NCBI GenBank assembly: GCA_907163375.1
Contig: CAJQUW010012712.1
Location: 1 to 64,000 of the forward strand
Source of the DNA: Prostheceraeus crozeri
Lineage: Eukaryota; Platyhelminthes; Polycladida; Euryleptidae
Direction: 5' to 3'
Length of the DNA: 64,000 bases
This document shows positions 8,440 to 20,707 of the stretch, in pieces. The first letter of the stretch is position 1; every line of letters begins with the position of its first letter. The notes under the pieces were generated by a model. It did not search any database and was not told where the DNA came from. It worked only from the letters and a program-made list of their open reading frames with translations. The position numbers and the translations under genes were made by a program.

Positions 8440-8885
8440 AAAAACGGATTTAAAAGACGTTTTTGAAAATACCAATTTTTATGATTTTCAGTGTCCTGGA
8501 ACGGTCATGATTTGAGCAATGAAAAATGTCATAATCACAAATTTTGAGATTCTTAACTTTTATGATTTTCGGTGTCCTGGAACGGTCATGATTTTGGGAG
8601 TAAAAATTGTAATTCTCAAATTTTGAGATTTTGAAAAATTTCAAAAATTGGGTATTTTTAAAAACGCCCAAATTTATGAATTTAGGTCTTCATAACCTGA
8701 AAAAGGGTTCAAATTCATGAATTTATATCGTTTTTAAAAATGCCATTTTTTGAAAAAATGGTACTTTTTGAATGGACTAAATTCAGGTCTTAAAAACCCG
8801 AAAAAGGGTCTAAATTCATGAATTTATGTCGTTTTTAAAGATACTATTTTTTTGAATTTTATGGTGTTCTGGAACGGTCTTTTGC
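8440..8885 (+). repeat. Second copy of the GTGTCCTGGAACGGTC repeat block
   Basis: Carries the 16-mer at 8491 and 8572 and a one-base variant at 8864. It is collinear with 6700-7390 but lacks the 30-nt double hairpins, so it serves as the empty-site comparison. Confidence 0.85.
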
Positions 8886-9415
8886 CCATTACTTTTAATG
8901 CCCGCTGCACGCTTGTCTATGGCGGCACGCGAGACGCGTCAGCGCATCATCGATCCACCTGTATTCTGTAGCTGTCGGCAGGCGAAACCGGACAAAGACG
9001 AATGCGGCCGAAGGATGGAGCGATGGAATGTGTCTGCTAATTATGCGAGAAGGGCGGGGAGATTGCGCAACGGAACTTGACTGTGGTAAAGCTTTCAAAA
9101 TCATATCACTTCTGCAGATTCAGATGCAAAGTATGCTGCTAAAAACAAACTGAATTTACTATATAATTGGTTACTAGGTTGTCATACAAGGTGTGATCGT
9201 CATAAAATTAGAGCGGAGAGAAAAAAACTTAGCAGTTTTTAACTTTAAAACTTTTTTAACTTAATTAAGACATAAAAACTAGCGAGCACTCAAAAGATCA
9301 TTTCATTTGAAGACATAATTGTGAAATGCGAATTTCAATCTTGTGAGATGGTGTGACAGTTTTTCCTATGTATAAAAATGCTGTCGCGTGAAAGAGACTA
9401 TAGCAACAATGTTTT
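8886..9415. other. No gene seen
   Basis: The first 200 bases are GC-richer than the surroundings and contain only short unsupported frames on both strands; the rest is AT-rich. Nothing recognisable. Confidence 0.6.
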
Positions 9416-9419
9416 TGAT

Positions 9420-9720
9420 GCATCAAATATATCTAAATGCATAGATGAGAATAAGAAGATTGACGGGATCGAACAATGAGAAAAGGAGAGAGAGAGATAG
9501 AAATATGAAGAAGATAAAGTGGAAAATAACAGAGAAGAGAAAGAGAGAAAGGAAAGGAGAAAATGAGAGAGATATGAGGAGATATGAAGGAAAAGAAGTG
9601 GAATAGCAAGTGAAAAAGTTGATGAAGAAGAGAGAGATGGATGAGATGAGAGGATGGACAGAGGAGGAAGCAGAGAAAGAGAGAGGAGGAAGAGGAAAAG
9701 AGAAATCGAGGGGAGGTTTA
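9420..9720 (+). repeat. Homopurine (GA-rich) tract, about 300 bp
   Basis: The plus strand is almost only A and G, with GAGAGA and GAAGAAG runs broken by a few pyrimidines. Such mirror-like purine tracts can form triplex DNA. A minus-strand frame of Ser/Leu repeats through it is low complexity, not a gene. Confidence 0.85.
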
Positions 9721-9734
9721 TGATTTTTTTACTG

Positions 9735-9945
9735 CTACGTAGGCACAACGCATATGTGCTACGTAGAAGCTACCGAGTGCTACGTATCCACAGCGTTTAT
9801 CTGCCACGTAGAAGCAACGGAGCAGCTACCGACTGCTACGCATCCGCAACGTTTGTTTGCGACGTAGAAGCAACCGAGCAGCTACCGACTGCTACGTATC
9901 CACGACGCATTTGCTACATAGAAGCAACCGAGCAGCAACGCTCCT
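9735..9945 (+). repeat. GCTACGTA-type tandem repeat
   Basis: Three to four copies of a unit of roughly 65 bp built on GTAGAAGCAACCGAGCAGCTACC and GACTGCTACGTATCCAC. Scattered TACGTA palindromes continue to about 10100. Confidence 0.75.
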
Positions 9946-10120
9946 ATAGGCAAAACGTCAAAAGCGCTGAAAATAAGCTGTAAGTGTAGGATAAGTATCA
10001 TTAGCTACGTAGCTGCTGCGTACTGCCACCAACCAACTTGCTACGCTACGCTTTGAAACGTTTGGCACCGATTGCTACGTATCAGCTACGTAGGATTGTT
10101 AGCCGGGGACGACACTAGGT

Positions 10121-10163
10121 GACATGCCACGCGTAATTACACATGACCCTAAACATCCGTGGC
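10121..10163 (+). repeat. Left inverted repeat of IS630-like element
   Basis: Pairs with 23470-23513; a 20-bp perfect core plus a partly matching inner segment. Confidence 0.75.
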
Positions 10164-10512
10164 TATGCGTGACATTGCTACAACCTGTCGGCAGTCATGT
10201 TATACACCTTTTCCATTTCAAGTATAAGAATGCGACATTCAATCGTTAATTATCTCAAATCAAAGATGAAACTGGTTTGATTTGAGGTTATTCATTAATG
10301 AACTGAGATGTAAGATTACTTCGCAGATTTACCTCAATTCAATGATAGAATTATCAAGACGATATTAAATAAACTAAAATCAAATCTACGGTAAATGATT
10401 GATCTTTCTGAAAGAAAATGACTATCTCAGTTGCTGCGGTGCATTATTCGCTGACATACAATTGCTGATACTTCTAGTTTTTCACTAGTGGACAAAATTA
10501 CGGAAACATTGT

Positions 10513-10690
10513 AATTAATTGCGCAATTCTCGCGCAATTCTCATATATTTTTGACAATTAATTACAATGAATTTATTGCAATTTCTTTGTTTTTTGCTAT
10601 ATTAGTTGCAATTCTTGTATATTCCACGAACAATTTATTGCAATTATTGTATATTTCTCCCACAATTTATTGCGACTTAAGCGTACTCTA
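10513..10690 (+). repeat. Left subterminal repeats of the EnSpm element
   Basis: Clustered TTGCAATT, CAATTTATTGC and GCGCAATTCTC words in both orientations. A matching cluster lies at 21730-21850. Confidence 0.7.
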
Positions 10691-11094
10691 TAGAGATTGA
10701 ATTCTCATCCTTACAACAAAATGCAATGTACACAAAACCATCCTCGCATTTCTGTGTATGTTAGAGCAAACAATGTGAACTTTGATGACATGTAATTTGA
10801 AATTCTGTATACAGTTGATACAATATCATTACAGCATAGAGTATTTTACGTCGACAAAACAGGAAAGTTTCACACAGATCTAGGATATGTAGGTCACGCG
10901 TCGTGTAGCTTGCTCATTTTGTCTCAAGCTTCCGATCATTAAGTAATCAACAGCACAGACTACTTAAGTCTGATGCCCTATTTATCATCATTCATTTGCA
11001 AACGAAACGCTGCAAATAAATATTTCTCGGCTTCTTTAGCTGACATACAAGGACACTGCGAATAAGCGATCTTTTAATTTCCTAGATCTGTGTT

Positions 11095-12982
11095 TTAATT
11101 ATATTCCGATATTACTGTGCAAGGCATTACCAATGTCATACAGTCACCCAGATTACTATCAAAACCTTTCAAAGTTACACAAGGCACCAGCAAAGATGAT
11201 ACAGGTATTTCACAAAATTCCTCCGTATGTTTTACAACAAAAATAAAGACATTTGTAACCAAAAGATCAGTAAGATGTCGAGGTATACCATGTAATGCAT
11301 AATTCGAGAAATCAAGCATACGTACAGTGCAACATTGTAGCACAGTTGCCCTGGCAACAATACGACCATCAACATGTTTAATAAATTCTATGACATCAAT
11401 TAATTGATTTTCACTATTTACTGTAGCTGTATAAATAGAAGTGTATCGATCACTTTTGCTATATGATCTCGAACAAAATTTTAATTTACCTTTACGAATA
11501 CAACCCTTGTTAAGAAAATGATATTTATCACTATTCCTATCCGGCACAATGTCTAGAAGCTTCAAAAGTTCAGACTTATTTTCATAAGAAGCAACATCCA
11601 AATAACAACTGCTATGTTTTAACAAATAATATTTGTCACATATTTGTTTGAAGTAATCTGTGGTTCCTTGGGTATACAATTTTAGCGCTTTCATCTGGGC
11701 TTCGAAAGAAAACATAAACAAAATGGTAACGCTCCAAAACGTTCAACTTGATCACCGAGATGTAACAGCTGGTGCATAGTTACAGTACACATGGAGGTAT
11801 TATACAGAGTATTCAAAGCAGAGTGAAAGTAAACGAAAAGTTCTTTGATGCTACGTGAAAACGATCTCGCAGATCTCATACAACACATTCTACAACCATA
11901 CAAAAATGTCAAAAAATGAAATACATATTTCTGGTCATTTATAAGTTTATAAAACAAGGACAATACTATCGTTGGTACACTATAGAAAAATAAGAAGTAC
12001 ATGTAATCACGAGCTTTCCAAAATGACCGATCATTTAACGAAACTGGTCTTGCCATAAAAACTGGAATTTTTACTGTTTCTAATACCTTGTCATAGTTGA
12101 CAGTATGTCTTCCAATGAAATAAATTTCTCTATAAGATGATGAGTCTAAAAGCTTTTTCAGTAACAATTTAAAAGTTTTCAAATACGAGGTGCAGTGGAT
12201 CAAGTAAAACATGTGACGGTATACTAAGATAATTTGACAAACAAGACTTTCCTTTAATACCAAATAAGGTTTATCACATGAGCCAGTTCACTGTATTCCC
12301 TATATTGATCATCACTAATAGGTTCGTAAACGTCTCCGTACCTTCGAGTGTGACCCCTGCCAGCTCTTACCACTCTGCCCGATGCACCAAGCATCCAAAT
12401 TTACCATTGAATTGTTGATGATTCAAGATACTCGCGGCGGCCGGTAGATCAAACACAGCAGTATGCAACTTCGGTAGAACTCTGATATATGAGCATCCCA
12501 GATTCAAGTCCATTGGGCTACCAATACCAGACGTTTTCAAATAATCTGTAAAAAAGTGACACCAATCAGGTTTAACCCTACTTTCCCAAAGTCCAAGGAT
12601 GATAACATTTTCTCGTTTGGTTCGTAGATGTAACGGCAAATCCAAAAGCATACAATGGACAGGCCAGACTGTTGATTTCTTATACCTATACAATTGTCCA
12701 CCATCAGTAGAGAGATGTAGATGCAGGACAATAATATCTGTATCACCAATACCGCATCCTCCAAGAATATCACTGTTGTCATGTTCCAAATCACGTCGAT
12801 AGTTTCTGATTGTATCCAAATAGCGACACAGTAATAATTCTAATTGCCAAGTTATATCAAAAGTTACACATTTTTCATCAAATGTGAAATTGTATGAGGG
12901 AGTTTGGTCTAAACACAAATGCTTTCTGATATGCTTTTTAACTACTCTCCATGACAATTTCTTTTTGATGTTACCCGAAACC
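11095..12982 (-). pseudogene. EnSpm/CACTA transposase, decayed
   Basis: Three minus-strand segments in successive frames: 12982-12367, 12263-11691 and 11721-11095. The first begins after an AG acceptor-like site and has STDGGQLYRYKKSTVWPVHC, NVIILGLWES and DLPAAASILNHQQFNGKFGC, the pattern of invertebrate EnSpm-type DDE transposases. The second has FWKARDYMYFLFFYSVP and ends HQLLHLGDQVERFGALPF. The third starts FSFEAQMKALKLYTQGT. At least two frameshifts and one unreadable join near 12300 separate them. It would have catalysed cut-and-paste movement; it is no longer functional. Confidence 0.75.
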
Positions 12983-12999
12983 TGGAAGATAAAAAAAAA

Positions 13000-14880
13000 T
13001 TGTGTAGAAACATGGAAGGGGTATCAAACGTATACACATATAATAAATCGCTAATTCTACGAAAGATAGATCATCGGCTGTCAAATGCCAGTAACAGAAA
13101 TATCAGGTAACTTTAGAATACTCGAGCCCATATCCGTCATTCTTTAGGAGGATTTCTGGATAAAAACTCTTTGCACAGTCTTTCCTCTTGGGTTAAAAGA
13201 TAGGCTTCGAGGTTTTGGATGTACTTCCAAAGGTACCTTACATAAACAGTATTATTTCTCTTTTTCCTGTTCTAAGAAAACCAAGAAGTCACTTGATTTA
13301 ATCTTCAGCAATTCCAAGAACTTTATTTGCAATTATAATAATGTATCGCATGCAAACACAATTCAAAAAATATTAAGAATGCAACGTAAGTACTTCACAA
13401 TAGATTCAGTATTATACCCGCGACTGCCGATCAATATCATTTGCCACAAAATATCCAGGATTACAAAACATTCGGAAGCTCTGACATATCAGTCGTTATG
13501 AAAATTAAACGATTTACTTTTATAACCAGCTAAATCACAAATGAGGTCCATTTGGTCAGCCGTCTAATGTATATAGCTTGAGCCCGATTTCTTAATCAGG
13601 GGATGGGACCATTTGGATTCATGCAGCCCCATCTAAAAAAAGCAAGTATCCACCTACTACTCGTCTCAAACATGCTGTATAAACCGAGTGCAGTGGCGCT
13701 GCTTTCTGAATTATTTTGAGTCATGACCGCAGAATGTGCGCATTAAAATTCGTTTCAGTGGTTGAGAAAATAAGGTTTCATTTCAAGACCTCATGTGTTG
13801 GTTCATTTTATGGTATATTATAATATCATGTTTTTCAATTTCATTAACTCATGATTTTAGTATGACACTTAAAAAATTGCAGAAATCTTACTAATTTCCA
13901 ATTTATAATGTTACCCTCTATCAATAGGCCTACTTAGTTTCATTGTCTGATACTACCTGAAACCTTGATGCTGTAAACCTAGAACGCTACATCTACCGGA
14001 TGAAAAAGGAGTAAAACATAAGCTGTTTTTGAATTCCTACCCAGTCTAAAACAGACGTGTCACATTCTCCAATATCTATTCCCGAATGAAACCCGGGTCA
14101 GAGTGAGAAAAAGAAATGGAACCCTCAATTGAAGCACAGTATAAAAATGATCACGCTGATAATGATGCGACGCTTGAACTTTCCTACTGAATTTCAGAAA
14201 AATATTCATTGTTTTTAAATCAAAAACTTTAGCACCGGTAGGTCTAGAAAAAATGTTAAATTTTTTTTCAATCTCAAGCACATTATTTCAAAAAGGAGAC
14301 CATGAAGGTGTACGTTTACAGCTAAAATACAATTTAACTCACACTTCATGGAATAATAACTTGGTTTGTAGCATGAGTGATCGTCTTACCTTCTTTTACG
14401 TGGCCTCCGCTCTATTCCTTACCAGCACGTAAACTTGAGAGAATCGGCAGAAATTGAGTCACACAGGTATTCGATTCACACTTCTATCATATTTCGTTTA
14501 ATTCGAAGAAGCTTCACGAAATCATAGTTTACCAATGTAAAGAATCAGCATGAAAAGTCGTTGGCACATCCAGTGACAGCTTTACAATTCACAGCCCTTC
14601 TGTTCGACTGAGGAGCGTTTTTCGAAACGAGCGCAGCGGTATGGCCAGACAGTGAGGTCACGCATTGTTAAAAGAAACGTAAAGTAAGTCAGTGCGCGCC
14701 AAAGACGGCGAGGGCGTGTGCACTCTATGCGTGAGTCACTCTATAAAGCAATGATCCTATGTGTAAGGCAAGATTGATGTTGTTATGACGTCACTCGATC
14801 GTATTATATAGAAGTCCTCGACTGAAGGCATGCTAGGAAGAAACAAACGCTCATATTAATGTAGAGCTGCAATTATTAAT
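13000..14880. other. EnSpm interior without a readable gene
   Basis: Probably the 5' part and promoter side of the transposase unit. No frame shows family motifs. TGACGTCA occurs at 14785. One plus-strand frame of about 100 residues runs across the BEL LTR boundary and is not believed. Confidence 0.5.
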
Positions 14881-15084
14881 GAAGTATGGTGAATATGGGT
14901 GCTGCTATTGTGCTTGTCTGTGAAATCAAACTGCATGTTCATCGACTTCAATGTGATGTGAAGATTAACACAGACACTGCTCCTTTGCAAGTTACACTGT
15001 TCAAGTTCAATTCCATTGTTCACGTATTTGTCTTGGAGATTCGGTTCCGTTTTGACACCAGCTGCTGGCTAGTGATAAAAAGTT

Positions 15085-15089
15085 GTGAT
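15085..15089 (+). repeat. Target site duplication of BEL element, left (GTGAT)
   Basis: GTGAT directly before the LTR and again at 21152-21156. Confidence 0.9.
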
Positions 15090-15533
15090 TGGTTTGTTCA
15101 AACCCGGAGACGATCAATTATCAATCAAAAACCAATTCGTATCGTGTATTATGTTCATTCGGGTAAGCAAGTCAACGTGAACAGAATCTGAGCATTAGCA
15201 CATTATACACATGACACGCACATAAGACACAATTCGAATTTGGTGCCGAAGGGGTGGAGAGCTCTTAGACAGCGCAAAGGCATTTATGTATGTCGCCACT
15301 CAGTCTTTACGCCGCATTGTCTGATTGGGAAGAAAGCGAGGCGCGCGCCAGACGTGAAACCGACCACTTAGGGAAGTCCCATGCAACAATCCCATGAACC
15401 GAAACTGACCAGCGCGGTTCAATGACGCAATTATATTAACGGGAAGGAATTACTCATGCAAACGCGACATCATACCCGACTTAAGCAAACTAATTAAGAA
15501 AGAAGGACGAAAAATACTTAAAACATCAGAACA
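15090..15533 (-). repeat. BEL 3' LTR
   Basis: 444 bp, TGGTTTGTTC to CATCAGAACA on the plus strand. Same length as the partner LTR. Confidence 0.95.
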
Positions 15534-15557
15534 ACTCCTCCGGCCGGGAGAAAACAA

Positions 15558-18500
15558 TCACACAACAGGAGCATCCAAAACGACAGCAACTTTGGAGATC
15601 GGTCTTCTAATGAAAGTTTGACCTACCCTGATACGCACGTTTCTGACTCTATTGTCTTTTCCTCTGTAGACTTCCTCGATCTTTCCCAATGACCATCTTC
15701 CTCTGACAGGGTTATTATCGGCTACTACTGCCACATCACTCACGCTGATTTCCTTTGCGGGCGTCTGCCATTTTTTCCTCTGAAACAAGCTAGGCAAGAC
15801 ATCTCTAGACCAGCGTTTCCAGAAGCTGTCAGTTATATTCTGCACCAAAGTAACTCGATCCTTGAATTCACAATTACTGCGATAAGGTCCCGCAGGAACT
15901 CCGTGACTGGCTCGACCTAATAATAAATCGTTAGGGCATATATACTTTCCGTCATTTGGATCATTCGTAATTCTTCCAATCGGTCGTTGGTTTATTAGAT
16001 TCGCGCATTCCAATAATACCGTATACAGCTCGAAGGCAGTAAGTACTTGTTCGCCTATCGCCAGTTTCAAGGCTCGCTTTGTTGTTTTCACTAGAGATTC
16101 GGTACATCCGTTTTGATGAGGCGCTAAGGGCGTCGTAAACTTCCACTTAGTTTCATTATTTGCACAAAATTCATTTATTTTCACTTTATCCCAATTTCTG
16201 ATCATTTCTCGCAGCTGGCGCTCTGCACCTATCATCTGAGTACCGTTGTCACTCAAGAGAGAGTTAGGAAAACCTCTAATTGCGAAGAATCGCCTGAGTA
16301 CTTGTATGAATTCATTTGCCGTAATATCTTTAGCCAATTCCAAGTGAACCGCTCTAGAATTCAAGCACGTAAATATAACTCCATAATTCTTCTGTTTTTT
16401 ATTTCTGCTTTGTTTTACAAGTATTGGACCAAAATAATCAACCGATGTGTGATAGAAAGGAGGAGTGCAAGGACTTACACGTTCGTCAGGCAAGTCGGCC
16501 ATAATCTCAGTGTGTACTTTATGCGCTAACTTTCTGCACAAAACGCATGATTTGATAACAGATTTTGCGATGGTAGGGGCTTTGGTAATCCAATATTCAC
16601 TTCTGGCTTTCGCTGTAGTCGCTGCGATACCACAATGACCTCTTTCATGCATATCTCTTATTATTAGTTTCGAAATCAGATTATTACCAGGTAATAATAC
16701 GGGATGTTTCATGTTGAACGATAGGAATTCGGCATTTGAAAGACGACCACCAACTCTGATTAATTGTCTTTCGTCTGTAAACGGTGTCAAGTTTTTCAAT
16801 TCTCCTTTCTCTAATTTCTCGTGTAGTGGCATCTGAGCCTCCTTTATCAGCGCTTCCTTTGAACTTGCTAACTCGTCGACAGTCAATGGTCCTGTGTTTC
16901 TATTCTCCGCACTTGTCCGGGCGTTATGTATAAATCGAAGTGCATAAGCCGTTACTCGTTTCAACTTTTGCCAACTTGACGAGGTTTCGACACTGAAAAT
17001 CGGCTCTTTTGTCGTGAGTGATACCATAGTAATTAATCGTTTCTCAATATTTTCATCAACTTTGTTCGTTGGCCATTCAGTAGACGGTAGCTTTAGAAAC
17101 TCAGGTCCATATTTCCAAGTACTTCGTAAATTGTCCGGCGAAACACCTCTCGAAACTTGGTCTGCTACATTGACCTTACCAGGAATGTGTATCCATTGTG
17201 AAGGTGAAGTGTGACCGACAATCTCATTTATTCTGGGAGTCACGAATGGAATATTTCTATCTGATTTGTTCCGTATCCAACCAAGAACAATCATACTATC
17301 AATGAAAAATAGAACCTCGTGGAATTTTATTCGGGACTCTTTCATTATTGTCTGATACAACCTTGAAGCTAAGAGAGCAGCTTGGAGTTCTAGTTTTGGG
17401 ATCGTTAATTTTTTCAGGGGAGCAACACGGGACTTGGCGATTACCATTCTTGATTCGTACAGATTATCTGACATCTTAAACCTCAAGTAAGCACAGGAGC
17501 CGAAAGCATCCTCAGAGGCGTCAGCGAAAATACACAGTGTTGGCGGTTCATCAAGTGCGTTCGAAGGTTTCATAAATCTCGGGAAGCTGATATGATTCAG
17601 TTGTTCTAGTTCTTTGAATATATTATTCCAAGTCCTTTGATCGTCGGACTCCAACGGATCATCCCATCCGAGGCCTTTCTTCCACAATTTTTGCATTTTA
17701 ATTTTAGCTCGTACTAAATTTGCTGCAGCTAGACCGAGTGGATCAAATATCTTCGATATCTCCTTTAGAATGATTCGCTTCGTCAACTCCGCATTTTCGT
17801 TTTGTCTGTGGAACTTTATTTTTAGTTCATCCACCTGAGTATCCCAACATACTCCCAATACTTTCTCCTCGATCGGTGTTTCTACTTTTTCATTATTCGC
17901 GTCATCTTTACCATTAAATACCCATTTCTTGATCGTAAATCCGCACGATAACAGTATCTGGTCGATTTCGGATGACAACCTTTCAGCTTCTGCCTTGTTT
18001 GATAGCGAATCACAAATATCGTCCATGTACGAGTTCTTCAGTACTGTTTCGGATCCTTGAGGAAATTCGTTGCTGTTCTGTCGGGCTGTTTTCATGAGGG
18101 CAGTAAGGGCCATTGCGGGCGCAGGTTTGTCACCAAATGAGAGAACATTCATGACATATACATCCGGTTTCTTCTCCGTATTCAGATTTCTCCAAAGGAA
18201 CCGATGAACATGTTGGTCTCTTTCAATAATTTTTATCCGATGGTACATCTTGGATATGTCTCCAACCAGTCCGATTTCATTTTCTCTGAATCTGATAAGA
18301 ACTCCAAGTAAATCATTAAATAAATCCGGTCCCTTCGCCCAGTAGTCATTAAGACAATGACCATTGAATGAGACAGAAGAGTTGAATACAACGCGAATAG
18401 GTGTGCTTTTACTTTCCTTGAATATTCCGTGATGCGGTAAGTAGAATTTCGGTCCGTCATAATTTTTAATTTCTTGATCGTTCAGCTTTCTAGCGAAATT

Positions 18501-20648
18501 AAGACGTATCATTTCTTGAATTTGACTATCGTAGGATCGAGCGAGTTGCGGTTTCTTCAATAGTTGTCTCTCTCGGGCTACAAGCATCCTTTCTGCTTGA
18601 ATCATATTATCCGGTAACAGTGCAGGGTCCTTTATCCACGGATAACTCATAATCCACTGTTTATCATTATCCAATTTCATCACAGAATTCTCGATAAAGT
18701 CACGTCCTTCCACATCAATCTCCTTATCGCATTTACACTGATTACCGGTTACGCCTAAACTTTCAGTTATCCAGAATTCTGCCAGATCAATAGGTTTTGC
18801 TAATGATACATGTAGAATTGAATGTGACATGTTGTTTGTGTCGGTACCGCCAAGGAACATCCAACCGAAGGGTGTATTCCTCCCTACAAGGTTACCTTTC
18901 CCGACAGTTTCGCCCGAGTGACATATTGCATGGTCGACGCCTATAAGTAAATCGATAATTCCTGCCTGACGCTTGGGGGCCGTACCATTAATGCCAAGAG
19001 TGTTTTTCAACTGCTCAGTATCTAATTCATGCATGTGAATATCGTTGATGCTATCCATTCCAATCGCTTTGAGCTTATAGAACTTCCCGTCCTTTGGCGA
19101 TCTCACTTTGACTGCATATATTTTCGAAATAAGTTCCTCCTCAATTCCACCAACCTTGATTATTGAAATACTAGTACTCGTTCCCGCGAGATTCAGCTCC
19201 TTAGCTACATCATGTCTGATGAGAGATACTTGCGCACCGGAGTCCAACATGACATTGCCTTCCCGTTTCTGCGAACTGTTGCCAAACATCTCAAGAGTTG
19301 CGATAGGAAGTGCATTCTCTCTACTCATAGTCGAGGCCATACCCACAGAATTAGAAGTCGTATCCGTATGTAGTAGTTTGTGGTGATATCTTCTACAGGG
19401 ATTACCATTTATAGTTTCCTTACATTGTCTTTTGCGGTTGCATGTTTCAGCTCTGTGATTCCTACCGGCTTTCTTGAGACAACTAAAACAGCAATGATTT
19501 TCCTTTAGGAGTTCGTATCTTCTCTTCACTGTCAATTTCAGAAATTCCGAACACTGATCTACGTAATGTGAATCCGTGCTGCACAACCAACATTTTCGAT
19601 TCTGGTACACTGGTTCATTTGTATTGTTAACAGTCACTTGGTTTACCTGATTTTTAGTTATACGTACATTGCTTCTAATCGACGAAACTGCTCGCAAACG
19701 TGTTCTCATTTCGATAGTCATCCATTCTTGCAGATTCAAAAGTGTTGCAGATAGTCCGTCTCTCTCGAGGTGCCGAGACCAAAGTTTCCTATCTTCATTG
19801 GACATTTTTTGCTCTATGAGTGCAATCATATAGTTATTGTCCATATCTTGAGGCCGACCTATCTCAACAAGTAGATTGTAGCATCGCTTTATTAATTGAA
19901 CTAAGTCACAGAACCTGGCATCCTCTCCCTCTTGGAGAGATTTGAATTTATTAATGTCAGCCGTAATCGCATCAGCAGTGAACCTAGGATCCCCGTAAGC
20001 TGCGTCGAGGGTTTCCCAAACGGCATCGTAGTCCTGTCCTAGACCACGGACAAGTTCTAACGGCTTTCCTACTAGAGACGATCTTAGAATAGTAACTGCA
20101 TCACGCTTACTGTATGAATTATCTATGAGATGTTTAAAATCTGATTTGAATTCACAGTACTCTCTGACATCACCCGAAAAGGTTGGGGCACGAGGTTTCG
20201 AAACCTTCACTTTGCTATACATAATAGGGACATGCGTCATCGAATCGCTCACCTTTATGTCAGTATCCAATTTGGCTGTGGCGCCCTTGACAGAGTTCTC
20301 AGTCGTCGTTGTTCCTTTAAACGATTTGTCCTCGCGAATGACATGCTTCTCTTCCGTAGGTCGATTCTCTTGCAGATGATCCTTTGCTCGTACCGTAAGC
20401 TCCAAGAATTGTCCTTGAATTTCGATCAAATAGTCCTCTTCAGCTTCATAGTCGACATCATCCAATAAGTATGTGTATTCTTCGCGTCGATTCTCCAACT
20501 GATTAAAGGCCGATTTATACTTGTCCAACGCTTCCCGAATCTCTTCGTTCGACACTGACTCTTCGATCAGGAATGTCAAGGCCTTTCCATACCTCGTGAG
20601 ATTCGACTTAGCCACCCTTCGTCGTTTCTTTGCCTCGTCGCTGTCCAT
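15558..20648 (-). CDS. BEL/Pao Gag-Pol polyprotein
   Basis: 1696 residues from ATG 20648. Order: Gag-type domain with FSGDVREYCEFKSDFKHLID (about 155-225); zinc knuckle-like CWLCSTDSHYVDQC (about 351) and CFSCLKKAGRNHRAETC; aspartic protease MLDSGAQVSLIRHD (about 467); reverse transcriptase with YMDD (about 873); RNase H; integrase zinc finger HERGHCGI...CVLC (about 1333) and catalytic core HTSVDYFGP, SDNGTQ (about 1464), CTESLVKTTKRA (about 1513). This is the standard Pao order in one frame at the usual length. It looks whole. Confidence 0.95.
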   Translation of the reverse strand: MDSDEAKKRRRVAKSNLTRYGKALTFLIEESVSNEEIREALDKYKSAFNQLENRREEYTYLLDDVDYEAEEDYLIEIQGQFLELTVRAKDHLQENRPTEEKHVIREDKSFKGTTTTENSVKGATAKLDTDIKVSDSMTHVPIMYSKVKVSKPRAPTFSGDVREYCEFKSDFKHLIDNSYSKRDAVTILRSSLVGKPLELVRGLGQDYDAVWETLDAAYGDPRFTADAITADINKFKSLQEGEDARFCDLVQLIKRCYNLLVEIGRPQDMDNNYMIALIEQKMSNEDRKLWSRHLERDGLSATLLNLQEWMTIEMRTRLRAVSSIRSNVRITKNQVNQVTVNNTNEPVYQNRKCWLCSTDSHYVDQCSEFLKLTVKRRYELLKENHCCFSCLKKAGRNHRAETCNRKRQCKETINGNPCRRYHHKLLHTDTTSNSVGMASTMSRENALPIATLEMFGNSSQKREGNVMLDSGAQVSLIRHDVAKELNLAGTSTSISIIKVGGIEEELISKIYAVKVRSPKDGKFYKLKAIGMDSINDIHMHELDTEQLKNTLGINGTAPKRQAGIIDLLIGVDHAICHSGETVGKGNLVGRNTPFGWMFLGGTDTNNMSHSILHVSLAKPIDLAEFWITESLGVTGNQCKCDKEIDVEGRDFIENSVMKLDNDKQWIMSYPWIKDPALLPDNMIQAERMLVARERQLLKKPQLARSYDSQIQEMIRLNFARKLNDQEIKNYDGPKFYLPHHGIFKESKSTPIRVVFNSSVSFNGHCLNDYWAKGPDLFNDLLGVLIRFRENEIGLVGDISKMYHRIKIIERDQHVHRFLWRNLNTEKKPDVYVMNVLSFGDKPAPAMALTALMKTARQNSNEFPQGSETVLKNSYMDDICDSLSNKAEAERLSSEIDQILLSCGFTIKKWVFNGKDDANNEKVETPIEEKVLGVCWDTQVDELKIKFHRQNENAELTKRIILKEISKIFDPLGLAAANLVRAKIKMQKLWKKGLGWDDPLESDDQRTWNNIFKELEQLNHISFPRFMKPSNALDEPPTLCIFADASEDAFGSCAYLRFKMSDNLYESRMVIAKSRVAPLKKLTIPKLELQAALLASRLYQTIMKESRIKFHEVLFFIDSMIVLGWIRNKSDRNIPFVTPRINEIVGHTSPSQWIHIPGKVNVADQVSRGVSPDNLRSTWKYGPEFLKLPSTEWPTNKVDENIEKRLITMVSLTTKEPIFSVETSSSWQKLKRVTAYALRFIHNARTSAENRNTGPLTVDELASSKEALIKEAQMPLHEKLEKGELKNLTPFTDERQLIRVGGRLSNAEFLSFNMKHPVLLPGNNLISKLIIRDMHERGHCGIAATTAKARSEYWITKAPTIAKSVIKSCVLCRKLAHKVHTEIMADLPDERVSPCTPPFYHTSVDYFGPILVKQSRNKKQKNYGVIFTCLNSRAVHLELAKDITANEFIQVLRRFFAIRGFPNSLLSDNGTQMIGAERQLREMIRNWDKVKINEFCANNETKWKFTTPLAPHQNGCTESLVKTTKRALKLAIGEQVLTAFELYTVLLECANLINQRPIGRITNDPNDGKYICPNDLLLGRASHGVPAGPYRSNCEFKDRVTLVQNITDSFWKRWSRDVLPSLFQRKKWQTPAKEISVSDVAVVADNNPVRGRWSLGKIEEVYRGKDNRVRNVRIRVGQTFIRRPISKVAVVLDAPVV

Positions 20649-20707
20649 TGAGTAGCAGAATTCACCGTTTAGTCACAAATTGAAAAGTCCGTTACAAATT
20701 CGAATGA

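Noticed and set aside
8895-9104. GC-richer frames on both strands
   Set aside because: Both strands open by composition, no motifs, short.
9398-9748. Minus-strand Ser/Leu-rich frame of 116 residues
   Set aside because: It is the antisense of the homopurine tract.
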